Of a stretch of DNA of 6,123 nucleotides, positions 1 through 5,638 are shown one piece after another (positions within the stretch are counted from its first letter, which is position 1; every line of letters starts with the position of its first letter). A program made the position numbers and the translations under genes. The stretch is taken from assembly GCA_023417475.1 (NCBI GenBank), contig JAEZFP010000018.1, positions 1-6,123 of the forward strand, given 5' to 3'. Under the pieces are notes generated by a model. It was not told the DNA's origin. It ran no database searches and saw only the letters and a list, made by a program, of their open reading frames with translations. The DNA is from Bacillota bacterium (GTDB taxonomy: Bacteria; Bacillota; UBA4882; UBA8346).

Positions 1-1107
1 AGCCAGTTCCTTTGCAGATGGCATATAGAGATTAGCTCGTATAGTTGTATTCATCATAAGAGCTTCACGATCTCTGTCTTTTGGAACATATGCAATCTTA
101 GCAGCAATTGCGTCTCCGGGGTTTTTAATGAACGTTTTTTTCTCCATTTCTTGAACTTTACCTGATGAGGGTTTTATTACACCTGTTAATGCTTTTCCCA
201 CTTCATGGATTCCTGCATCAGATAATCCGCAAAGTGCCAGAATTTCTCCCTTATGTAAATCAAAGCTAATATTTTCGAAGCAATTTTTTACGCACAAATT
301 CTCTACACGCAGTGTAACTTCATCATCTATTGGCACTCCATAATCGGTACGATAATAGCTGCCTACCATTTTACGTCCTACCATCGCAGTCCTGATTTTA
401 TCTACAGTAATATCACTTCCGGACAGATTAGCCGATACGGCACCATCTCTGAGAACAGTAACAGTGTCCGCCAATTCTACCATTTCCTCCAGATCATGTG
501 TTACTAGTAAAACAGCTACTCCTAATTCTTTTGCTTTCTGAATGATTGTATATAACTTTTTTCGATTATCATATGATAATGCTTGCGTTGTCTCATCCAG
601 TATCAGAATATCAGGTGCAACTGATAGTGCTTTTACTACCTCAACAATTTTCCTATTCTCAACAGACAGAGCCCCCGCAGGATATCTTGGATTAATAGCT
701 CCGAAATCATACTTTTTCAGTTCCTTTTTGGCATCTTCATAAATCCGATTCATATTGAGGATTCCAAACTTTTTATACTTTTCCATACGTCCGATATACA
801 TATTCACTGCAACGGATAAAGTATTGATAAGACCTAATTCCTGAACAACAAATCCTATTTTCTTTGCATTTGCTTCAATTGGATTTTTGGGTGAATATTC
901 TTCACCATTTATAACCATAGTTCCAATATCACACTGTTGAATTCCGCAAATTATACTTAACAATGTGGATTTACCTGAACCATTTTCACCAGCTAATGCA
1001 TGGATTTCTCCCCGCTTTACTGCAAAATCAATATCACGGTTTGCATGAGTAGGGCCAAAATATTTATTTATTCCTTTTGCTTCAAAAATAATTTCATTCT
1101 GGCTCAT
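1..1107 (-). CDS. CUT2-type sugar ABC transporter, tandem-domain ATP-binding protein (C-terminus cut by window edge)
   Basis: This cytoplasmic ATPase powers the importer encoded by the two genes upstream. The 369 visible codons give a first nucleotide-binding domain (about residues 5-245) and the start of a second (from about 265). About 130 residues are missing compared with the usual ~500-residue RbsA/MglA family. In domain 1, Walker A is GENGSGKS (40-47), the Q-loop glutamine is Q89, Walker B is ILILDE (167-172), and the switch histidine is H204 in VTHD. The signature motif is LSVEN (147-151) rather than LSGGQ. Domain 2 has a degenerate P-loop, GLSDAGIHEVGK (294-305), without the GK[ST] ending, followed by a PKDRDREAL segment (342-350) matching the PEDR..EGL motif of this family. 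The ATG at 1107 shares its A with the permease TAA stop, and AGGAGG precedes it, so translation is probably coupled. The fold is certain; the sugar class is inferred, and the substrate is unknown. Confidence 0.93.
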   Translation of the reverse strand, partial: MSQNEIIFEAKGINKYFGPTHANRDIDFAVKRGEIHALAGENGSGKSTLLSIICGIQQCDIGTMVINGEEYSPKNPIEANAKKIGFVVQELGLINTLSVAVNMYIGRMEKYKKFGILNMNRIYEDAKKELKKYDFGAINPRYPAGALSVENRKIVEVVKALSVAPDILILDETTQALSYDNRKKLYTIIQKAKELGVAVLLVTHDLEEMVELADTVTVLRDGAVSANLSGSDITVDKIRTAMVGRKMVGSYYRTDYGVPIDDEVTLRVENLCVKNCFENISFDLHKGEILALCGLSDAGIHEVGKALTGVIKPSSGKVQEMEKKTFIKNPGDAIAAKIAYVPKDRDREALMMNTTIRANLYMPSAKELA

Positions 1108-2090
1108 TAAACATCCTCCTTTGACGCACGTGATGCCAAACAGAGAAACAGTAATATAAATCCTCCAAGTACTGTATCCAACCAAGTGCCCTGAGGTACT
1201 CCAAGTCTTGTAAAGAAATTAAATATAATTGCAATAAACAAACCACTTATAAAAATTGCTACAGGAGGATTGACCTTTTTGTCCATACCTGCTGATAAAA
1301 GCCATGCACACAAACCTTTTGATATAGTTGCAAAACTTCCAAGATTTGATGGTGCTGTTATACGGCTACTTAAAATCATTGTAAGGGCTCCTGCAATCGC
1401 CAGCATCACTGCACCAATACCAACTCCGATGTAGATGGTTTTTGTACGCTTGATGCCCATAGATTCCGCAATATACTCGTTGCAGGAAATAGCCCGATAA
1501 TTCATTCCAAAACTTGTTCTTGTATGTATCAAATACATAAAGATAAGTCCGACAGCCAACAAAATAATAATCTGGGGCATCTTTATGATACCCGAGCACA
1601 TACCTACCGGCAATGATACCGTTTCCTGCCCTTTTGCCGCACATACAGTAGCATACATAATTCCAAATGATTCATAAATTAAACACATAGCAATCCCAAT
1701 CACCCATGGACGCATATTAAGCTTTAGCCTCAAAAATGTTGATATGAGCTGAAGAACAACAGCGGTAACTATGCTTCCTCCAAACATGCCTAAATATCCA
1801 AGATGAAAATTTACTGCAAGAATGCCGCCTACCTGTGCTGCCAGCACCATGCTGGCAGCACTTGAAAAATCAGGACCTGTTGACCATATATAACTTACTC
1901 CCCAAGCTACAAATACATTAGGTACGCAGTTGACCATAATAATACTTAAATTTTGGGGCGTAAGCAATTCTCCCTTAATAGCAATATTCATGATGACAGA
2001 TACAGCAAGGAATATTGCCGGAAAAATCAGCATATTTATTATTCTTCCCTGTCGTGTTTCTTGTGATAAAAACAATTTATTTTCCGACAT
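1107..2090 (-). CDS. CUT2/RbsC-type ABC transporter permease
   Basis: This 327-residue integral membrane protein has a length normal for the BPD_transp_2 family (RbsC, and branched-chain amino acid permeases). Eight to ten hydrophobic segments can be seen, at roughly 17-38, 49-70, 75-93, 97-119, 128-150, 171-189, 219-240, 274-294 and 303-320. The cytoplasmic loop around 190-213 (TRTSFG... to ...NEYIAESMGI) corresponds to the conserved NxxAAxxSGI-like coupling loop that contacts the ATPase. The start at 2090 is preceded by AGAAGGGG with an 8-base gap, weaker than the AGGAGG sites of its neighbours. It lies 20 bases after the binding-protein stop and overlaps the ATPase start by one base, so it is the middle gene of one operon. 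No second permease gene is in view; the protein would homodimerise, unless a partner is encoded beyond the left edge. Simple-sugar transport is favoured by the partner genes, but the substrate is not determined. Confidence 0.92.
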   Translation of the reverse strand: MSENKLFLSQETRQGRIINMLIFPAIFLAVSVIMNIAIKGELLTPQNLSIIMVNCVPNVFVAWGVSYIWSTGPDFSSAASMVLAAQVGGILAVNFHLGYLGMFGGSIVTAVVLQLISTFLRLKLNMRPWVIGIAMCLIYESFGIMYATVCAAKGQETVSLPVGMCSGIIKMPQIIILLAVGLIFMYLIHTRTSFGMNYRAISCNEYIAESMGIKRTKTIYIGVGIGAVMLAIAGALTMILSSRITAPSNLGSFATISKGLCAWLLSAGMDKKVNPPVAIFISGLFIAIIFNFFTRLGVPQGTWLDTVLGGFILLFLCLASRASKEDV

Positions 2091-2110
2091 ATAGTATACC
2101 CCTTCTCAAG

Positions 2111-3322
2111 TTACTTCAACTTAACGCCTGCATCATCCAACTCTTTCTGAGTAACCTTGCCTTGCTTTAATTTATTTTCCACTACAGTTGAAAAAGAATA
2201 TTCATCAATAAACTTCTTGAAATCATCATAGCTAACTTTTGAATTTTCGCGATACAGTAAATTCTTCAAGTCGTCATATGCATATGGCATTTCATTTATC
2301 CAGAACTTTTCATAGAGCTGCGCTTGCTTAGGTGTAATAGCAACAGGATTAACAACAAGATTCGCCGGGTTTCCGGAACTATCTTTAATCGTATTTCCGT
2401 CAATTGCATTTATTAACAAAGCTGAAGCAACATATGCATTTACCCATGCACCGCCATTCAAACCTTGAATATTATTATTTTTCAAATACTTAAGCGCATC
2501 TGGAGTAATATCTGTGGCATAAATATTTACCTTGCGATTTGGCATCTGTGATGTAACGGAATACGCGCCTGTTGCATATGCAATAGATACTCCATAAATA
2601 CAATCCGCCTTTTTATAAGTAGCAAGCATATTCTGTATTGCTTCAATATGCGCATTTGCAGCAGTACCAACATGAGAAATTTCATCTACTTTTCCACCGC
2701 CGGCCTCAAATACTTCTTTAAATTTATCTGCACGTTTTGCTACACTGCTTCCAATTTCGTTTGCAAATACAATTGCTTCTTTACATCCATCCTTAAGCGC
2801 CTGTTCTGCCATCTGTTTGCCAAACTCTTCGTCATTGCCGATACAGCTGCCTGCATAATATTGCATTTTATTAATTGGATCCTGTATTTTTGCTGTTGAA
2901 GGCGCACAATCAAAAAATGCAAAATATTTACCGGCATTATTGAAGTTCTGCGGTCCAACTTGGAAATAAGAATCCAGAACGCCCCACCATAAAGCTCCAT
3001 CTACTCCGGAGTTAATCATATTCTCAACATCAGATTGTACATTATTGATATTTGCATTATCAGTTAATTCTTTAAATTTATTTTTGGTTCCTTCTACTAT
3101 AACCTTTGAGGCTTTTGCCATTGTACTAAATGCATAATCTCCAGCAACGAAGCTATTCTGAGCAATAGTCATTCCAGTTTTTACATTTGTACTTGCAGCG
3201 TTTGTGTTTTCACCCTCTTTTTTAGTGGAATCAGTAGAATTTTGACTAGAACCACATCCAAATAGACCAGTACACATTGCACCCACTAGTAAAACCGTCA
3301 GAGCCTTTTTCATTAACTTCAT
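2111..3322 (-). CDS. Sugar-type ABC transporter substrate-binding lipoprotein
   Basis: This is the extracellular receptor of the importer. The N-terminus is a lipoprotein signal: KK at 5-6, a hydrophobic stretch 7-21, and the lipobox LFGC with the lipidated cysteine at C23. A Ser/Thr/Asn-rich linker follows to about residue 48. The rest resembles the periplasmic-binding-protein type 1 fold (RbsB-like): a first lobe with a DVENMINSGVDGALWWG segment (98-114) matching the usual I..LI..GVDAII strand, a middle portion with IGNDEEFGKQMAEQAL (161-176), and a later lobe with YATDITPDALKYL (268-280) and GGAWVNAYVASALL (290-303). W112, W113, W293 and several Phe/Tyr residues could stack on a sugar or aromatic ring. 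At 403 residues it is longer than RbsB (about 300), with roughly 70 extra residues after 330. The start at 3322 is set by AAAGGAGG at a 10-base gap; the ATG at codon 4 is too far away. First gene of the operon. Confidence 0.92.
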   Translation of the reverse strand: MKLMKKALTVLLVGAMCTGLFGCGSSQNSTDSTKKEGENTNAASTNVKTGMTIAQNSFVAGDYAFSTMAKASKVIVEGTKNKFKELTDNANINNVQSDVENMINSGVDGALWWGVLDSYFQVGPQNFNNAGKYFAFFDCAPSTAKIQDPINKMQYYAGSCIGNDEEFGKQMAEQALKDGCKEAIVFANEIGSSVAKRADKFKEVFEAGGGKVDEISHVGTAANAHIEAIQNMLATYKKADCIYGVSIAYATGAYSVTSQMPNRKVNIYATDITPDALKYLKNNNIQGLNGGAWVNAYVASALLINAIDGNTIKDSSGNPANLVVNPVAITPKQAQLYEKFWINEMPYAYDDLKNLLYRENSKVSYDDFKKFIDEYSFSTVVENKLKQGKVTQKELDDAGVKLK

Positions 3323-3399
3323 AATACAACTTCCTCCTTTACGAATATTAATACAAATTAAGTGCTTTGTTTATTATTATACTTTTTCTTAATTTACTA

Positions 3400-3408
3400 C
3401 CCTCCTCT
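3400..3408 (-). promoter_or_regulatory. Start-less Shine-Dalgarno-like sequence in the importer leader
   Basis: The minus strand reads AGAGGAGGG, as strong as any ribosome-binding site in the window. The sequence at the right distance after it reads TAGTAAATTAAG and offers no ATG, GTG or TTG. It falls about 21-29 bases into the predicted transcript and about 78 bases upstream of the real start codon. It could be a 30S-binding stabiliser of the 5' end, like the STAB-SD described for Bacillus thuringiensis cry3A, or a chance purine run. Confidence 0.4.
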
Positions 3409-3435
3409 AATTCTATTAATAAATAATGTGTCTCT

Positions 3436-3464
3436 ATTATTTCATAAGCATGTTAATTTGTCAA
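3436..3464 (-). promoter_or_regulatory. Predicted sigma-A promoter of the importer operon
   Basis: Read on the minus strand, a perfect TTGACA -35 box (3464-3459) is followed, after a 17-base spacer, by AATAAT (3441-3436), a 5/6 match to the -10 consensus. Transcription would start near 3429 and leave a leader of about 107 bases before the binding-protein ATG. An alternative perfect TATAAT lies nearer the gene at 3381-3376, but the sequence 17 bases upstream of it is GAGGGT, a poor -35, so the first choice is preferred. Confidence 0.6.
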
Positions 3465-3475
3465 TCTTAATTTAT

Positions 3476-3502
3476 TACTTTTGTAAATATATAAAATAAA
3501 GT
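3476..3502. repeat. Repeat copy A (candidate regulator site), upstream of the importer promoter
   Basis: This 27-bp element matches 3657-3683 at 24 of 27 positions without gaps; the copies begin TACTTTTG and end AAAGT. It contains a dyad, ACTTT (3477-3481) with AAAGT (3498-3502). It ends 11 bases upstream of the predicted importer -35 box, a position suited to an activator, an UP-like element or a looping repressor. Confidence 0.5.
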
Positions 3503-3538
3503 CGTTGAATACTGGAAAAGCCTACTAAACCTTATTTA

Positions 3539-3569
3539 CACAAGATATAAAAAGTATAAATTTCTTGTG
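3539..3569. promoter_or_regulatory. Inverted repeat CACAAGA / TCTTGTG
   Basis: Perfect 7-bp arms lie at 3539-3545 and 3563-3569 with a 17-bp AT-rich spacer. Outer CTTA (3531-3534) and TAAG (3571-3574) extend the symmetry with a small length offset. It lies between the divergent promoters, so an operator is more likely than a terminator; there is no U-tract. Confidence 0.35.
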
Positions 3570-3577
3570 GTAAGATT

Positions 3578-3597
3578 TTGGTATCCCAATATGCCAA
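3578..3597. promoter_or_regulatory. Inverted repeat TTGGTAT / ATGCCAA
   Basis: Seven-base arms (3578-3584 and 3591-3597) with one non-Watson-Crick pair flank the six bases CCCAAT. A nested TTGG-N4-CCAA sits at 3578-3589, and CCAAT recurs at 3586-3590 and 3594-3598. The relative GC content stands out in a very AT-rich spacer. It is a candidate operator with no named regulator. Confidence 0.3.
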
Positions 3598-3626
3598 TGT
3601 GGAATTTTAAGTTACTTCGGTTATAA

Positions 3627-3644
3627 ATACAAATTTTATTGTAT
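3627..3644. promoter_or_regulatory. Inverted repeat ATACAA / TTGTAT
   Basis: Perfect 6-bp arms (3627-3632 and 3639-3644) are separated by six bases, 18 bp in all. It lies about 40 bp upstream of the VOC-gene -35 box. The composition is so AT-rich that chance is a real possibility. Confidence 0.22.
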
Positions 3645-3656
3645 ATCTTTCTTTTT

Positions 3657-3683
3657 TACTTTTGCAAATTTATAAAAAAAAGT
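3657..3683. repeat. Repeat copy B (candidate regulator site), abutting the VOC promoter
   Basis: This is the partner of 3476-3502, with 24/27 identity. Here the dyad arms are six bases, ACTTTT (3658-3663) and AAAAGT (3678-3683). It ends one base before the TTGACA of the plus-strand promoter, so a bound protein could touch RNA polymerase directly. The TTTGCAAA core (3661-3668) is itself palindromic; in copy A this is TTTGTAAA. Confidence 0.5.
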
Positions 3684-3684
3684 A

Positions 3685-3713
3685 TTGACATGTCTTTTTT
3701 TTAACGATATGAT
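3685..3713 (+). promoter_or_regulatory. Predicted sigma-A promoter of the VOC gene
   Basis: A perfect TTGACA (3685-3690), a 17-base spacer and TATGAT (3708-3713), a 5/6 -10 match, form a near-consensus housekeeping promoter. Transcription would begin near 3720, giving a leader of about 30 bases that contains the AGGAGGT ribosome-binding site at 3737-3743. Confidence 0.8.
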
Positions 3714-3749
3714 AACACCATAATAACAATTCATTCAGGAGGTAACATT

Positions 3750-4247
3750 ATGAAACCAGCATTTAAACAATTATTACAAATTGGAATTATCGTTAAAGAC
3801 GTAGACGCCTCAGTAAAACTATTTGAAGAGGAATTTGGAATGGGTCCTTGGGAAGTTTCCGTTATGTCCAATCAAGGGCATTTAGCTGATTTAAAGATTG
3901 ACGGCAAACCATTTGATGGTGAAGTATCAAAGATGGCATTCCTTCGCAGATTTGGAATGGAGTTTGAATTAATACAGCCAATAGGAGATACACCATACAA
4001 GAAATGGCTTGAAGAACATGGCCCTGGCATTCATCATATTGCCGTTGTTACAGAAGATGCTTACGATGATGTTCTTGCAAAATATAAAGAAAAAACAGGC
4101 AAAGAACCTTGGATACGTGGACAGGCTATGAACAATCTTATGGATTTCTCCTATTTGGATTTAAGAGATCAACTCGGATTAATTGTAGAATGCTACAGAA
4201 ATATCGCACCGGGACGTCCTGCTCTTGACTATGATCCACAAAAATAA
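3750..4247 (+). CDS. VOC-superfamily (glyoxalase / methylmalonyl-CoA epimerase-like) metalloprotein
   Basis: This 165-residue cytosolic protein has the two beta-alpha-beta-beta-beta modules of the vicinal oxygen chelate fold. The first begins QIGIIVKDVDASVKLFEEEFG (10-30, written here as a landmark) and ends at FELIQP (72-77). The second begins GIHHIAVVTED (93-103) and ends at GLIVECYR (143-150). By comparison with methylmalonyl-CoA epimerase, the metal-site residues would be Q10, E73, H96 and E147, so the usual first histidine is glutamine. VOC enzymes epimerise, isomerise, lyse or dioxygenate substrates through a divalent metal; the reaction here cannot be fixed from sequence alone. The start is supported by AGGAGGT seven bases upstream and a near-consensus promoter. 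The gene stands alone, divergent from the sugar importer and closed by its own terminator. The shared control region suggests a role with the imported compound (inference). Confidence 0.88.
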   Translation: MKPAFKQLLQIGIIVKDVDASVKLFEEEFGMGPWEVSVMSNQGHLADLKIDGKPFDGEVSKMAFLRRFGMEFELIQPIGDTPYKKWLEEHGPGIHHIAVVTEDAYDDVLAKYKEKTGKEPWIRGQAMNNLMDFSYLDLRDQLGLIVECYRNIAPGRPALDYDPQK

Positions 4248-4268
4248 AAGGTTTAAGATAATATCATC

Positions 4269-4301
4269 AAAGATTACCGCTAAAATACGGTAATCTTTTT
4301 T
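4269..4301 (+). terminator. Rho-independent terminator of the VOC gene
   Basis: A perfect 11-bp stem, AAAGATTACCG (4269-4279) with CGGTAATCTTT (4288-4298), encloses an 8-base loop and runs into a T-tract (4296-4301). It starts 22 bases after the VOC stop codon. Confidence 0.9.
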
Positions 4302-4351
4302 GTTTATATTCCAATATCACAATACACATTTTTTATTTAACCTCATTGTTA

Positions 4352-4392
4352 TAACAAAAACAGGCGAAAATGAGTTTCGCCTGCTTTTGTTA
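4352..4392 (-). terminator. Long hairpin terminator of the redox operon
   Basis: The inner stem CAGGCGAAA / TTTCGCCTG (4361-4369 with 4375-4383) is 9 bp with a 5-base loop. After one mismatch it extends by 8 bp of TAACAAAA / TTTTGTTA (4352-4359 with 4385-4392). On the minus strand the GC-rich stem is followed by TTTTTGTTA, a good termination tract, and the hairpin begins just 4 bases after the TAG stop of the iron-sulfur subunit. It may also back up the VOC terminator on the plus strand, where the T-run is TTTTGTT. Confidence 0.85.
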
Positions 4393-4396
4393 CATA

Positions 4397-5638
4397 CTAA
4401 TACCTTTTAAATCGCCCTATATGAGTCAACCTATCCGGAAGTTCAGGAACCTTTTCCATAGTCTTAATAATGGCGACTGCTTCACAGACTTCTATACACT
4501 TTCCGCATTTTATGCAGTCTATGTCCTCAATCATGTGTATATATCCCGGAAGCCCCTCTATACAGTCTACCGGGCAGCTTTCAATGCATATTCCGCATCC
4601 CACGCATTTTGCAGGATTAATATAAACATTAATAAAATTAGGACAAGTTCCTGCAGTACATTTCTTCTTTTTGATATGATTCTCGTACTCATTTGAAAAA
4701 AGATGCATAGTATCCAATGTAAACGCACTGCCATACTGCCCTATAGAGCATATAGTACTGAATTTCATCGCTTCGCCTATATCCTCCATAATTCTCAGAC
4801 CATTTGCTTCACCTTTTCCCTTTGTAATTTCATTTATCCTGACAAAAAGCTGATTAAGTCCCTCTCTGCAGAAGGTACACTTGCCACAGCTCTTTTTTCT
4901 GCTCTCCAACAGAGCTTTCTCGACTTGGGCAATCATACAGCATGACTTATCATAGATAGTTATTACTCCGTCCCCCATGACAAGCTCCGGAGTAATTTCC
5001 TTCTCCAGAACCGAAGCATCATACAACTTACTGCCAATCTGTACCGCTTTTATATCATTTGCATCAATTTTAACCAGACACCCTATTTTTGTTCCGAATT
5101 TAACATACTCTGCTTCTCTTAGCTCAGTGGAGCCGAAATCCGATATTTTTAGTATGCTTACCCAAGTACCGGGAACATAGGTATCATTTACTGCTTCTGC
5201 AAGCATGCACAATGTTTCAATATGACAAATGCAGCCGTTACTCATGAGGCGCATATCTACAATTTCGGTACGAATATCAACGTCAATCTTCAACTCTTGA
5301 GCTGTTTTCATTACTTCTTGTTTTAAGCCTTCTTCACCCTCCGGAATATATAACAACATTTCTGAGGCCTCCATCAGCCATGACAAGATTGCCAAGCCCT
5401 GAAGTACTTTTTCCGGTGTATCCTTGAGTATTTTAAGAAGCATATGCCTGAAGTCGTTATTATTGAGCCCACCAGCCACCCGCATGGGACCATCCACACT
5501 GCAATATTCTTCCTTTATTGTATGTATCTTCTGATTAAGCGAACTATGATATAATCCATATTCCTGAATATCAGCATTTTGTATTTTTTTTAATACAGCT
5601 TCTCTTCCATATTCTTGAGCTTTCTCTAAAATTGTCAT
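4397..5638 (-). CDS. NuoF-like iron-sulfur subunit with C-terminal 2x[4Fe-4S] ferredoxin domain; FMN/NADH-binding region condensed
   Basis: This 413-residue protein is probably the electron-transfer subunit of a cytosolic flavoprotein complex. Residues 66-118 resemble the dP..viEG..Ia segment of NuoF/HydB. IETL (140-143) matches the NVETL motif, and 160-210 looks like an SLBB domain ending in KAVQIG (197-202). SCGKCTFCREG (250-260) plus C297 supply the four cysteines of an N3-type [4Fe-4S] cluster. C327 and C332 match the K.CPAG.C segment of HydB-type proteins. Two ferredoxin motifs follow: C345, C348, C351, C355-P and C375, C378, C381, C385. The glycine-rich GRGGAGFPTG loop that holds FMN, and the ICGEET NADH motif, are not seen; about 100 residues are missing before IETL. 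It therefore probably takes electrons from the FAD protein next door. Its ATG overlaps that gene's TGA (ATGA), with AGGAGG seven bases upstream. The partner acceptor is unknown. Confidence 0.88.
   Translation of the reverse strand: MTILEKAQEYGREAVLKKIQNADIQEYGLYHSSLNQKIHTIKEEYCSVDGPMRVAGGLNNNDFRHMLLKILKDTPEKVLQGLAILSWLMEASEMLLYIPEGEEGLKQEVMKTAQELKIDVDIRTEIVDMRLMSNGCICHIETLCMLAEAVNDTYVPGTWVSILKISDFGSTELREAEYVKFGTKIGCLVKIDANDIKAVQIGSKLYDASVLEKEITPELVMGDGVITIYDKSCCMIAQVEKALLESRKKSCGKCTFCREGLNQLFVRINEITKGKGEANGLRIMEDIGEAMKFSTICSIGQYGSAFTLDTMHLFSNEYENHIKKKKCTAGTCPNFINVYINPAKCVGCGICIESCPVDCIEGLPGYIHMIEDIDCIKCGKCIEVCEAVAIIKTMEKVPELPDRLTHIGRFKRY

Larger units (their letters stand above)
3323..3749. 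promoter_or_regulatory. Divergent AT-rich control region between importer operon and VOC gene
   Basis: This 427-base gap contains no convincing coding sequence. It holds the promoters of both divergent units, a start-less Shine-Dalgarno sequence in the importer leader, two copies of a 27-bp imperfect repeat, and three inverted repeats between the copies. The arrangement suggests that one regulator, encoded outside this window, controls both directions. The individual elements are listed separately. Confidence 0.75.

Noticed and set aside
542..742. Plus-strand open frame of 66 codons
   Set aside because: It lies wholly inside the ATPase gene on the other strand, over the Walker B and signature coding region, has no ribosome-binding site, and its protein is low-complexity Ser/Phe-rich.
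1366..1644. Minus-strand open frame of 92 codons
   Set aside because: It is an out-of-frame shadow inside the permease gene, whose own frame encodes clear membrane segments.
2648..3000. Overlapping open frames on both strands (2648-2899 plus, 2740-3000 minus)
   Set aside because: Both are inside the binding-protein gene, lack ribosome-binding sites and show Cys/Phe- or Gln-rich translations typical of antisense or shifted reading.
3376..3381. Perfect minus-strand TATAAT as the main importer promoter
   Set aside because: The correctly spaced -35 position reads GAGGGT, whereas TTGACA-17-AATAAT lies further upstream; it is kept only as an alternative.
3323..3749. Riboswitch, small RNA or CRISPR in the long spacer
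   Set aside because: The two repeats are only two in number and AT-rich, no conserved aptamer-like core or terminator/antiterminator pair was recognised, and no spacer-repeat periodicity exists.
3750..4247. Calling the VOC gene methylmalonyl-CoA epimerase
   Set aside because: The fold matches, but the first metal ligand is Gln and no mutase or carboxylase gene is adjacent, so a specific reaction is not supported.
4370..5180. Three plus-strand open frames (4370-4696, 4703-4945, 4977-5180)
   Set aside because: They are antisense to the NuoF-like gene, whose cysteine motifs are unambiguous; the first would even start inside the terminator hairpin.
4397..5638. Calling the iron-sulfur subunit NuoF or the HydB hydrogenase subunit
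   Set aside because: The FMN-binding glycine-rich loop and the NADH motif are not visible, the protein is shorter than HydB, and no hydrogenase or NuoE/NuoG partner is in view.
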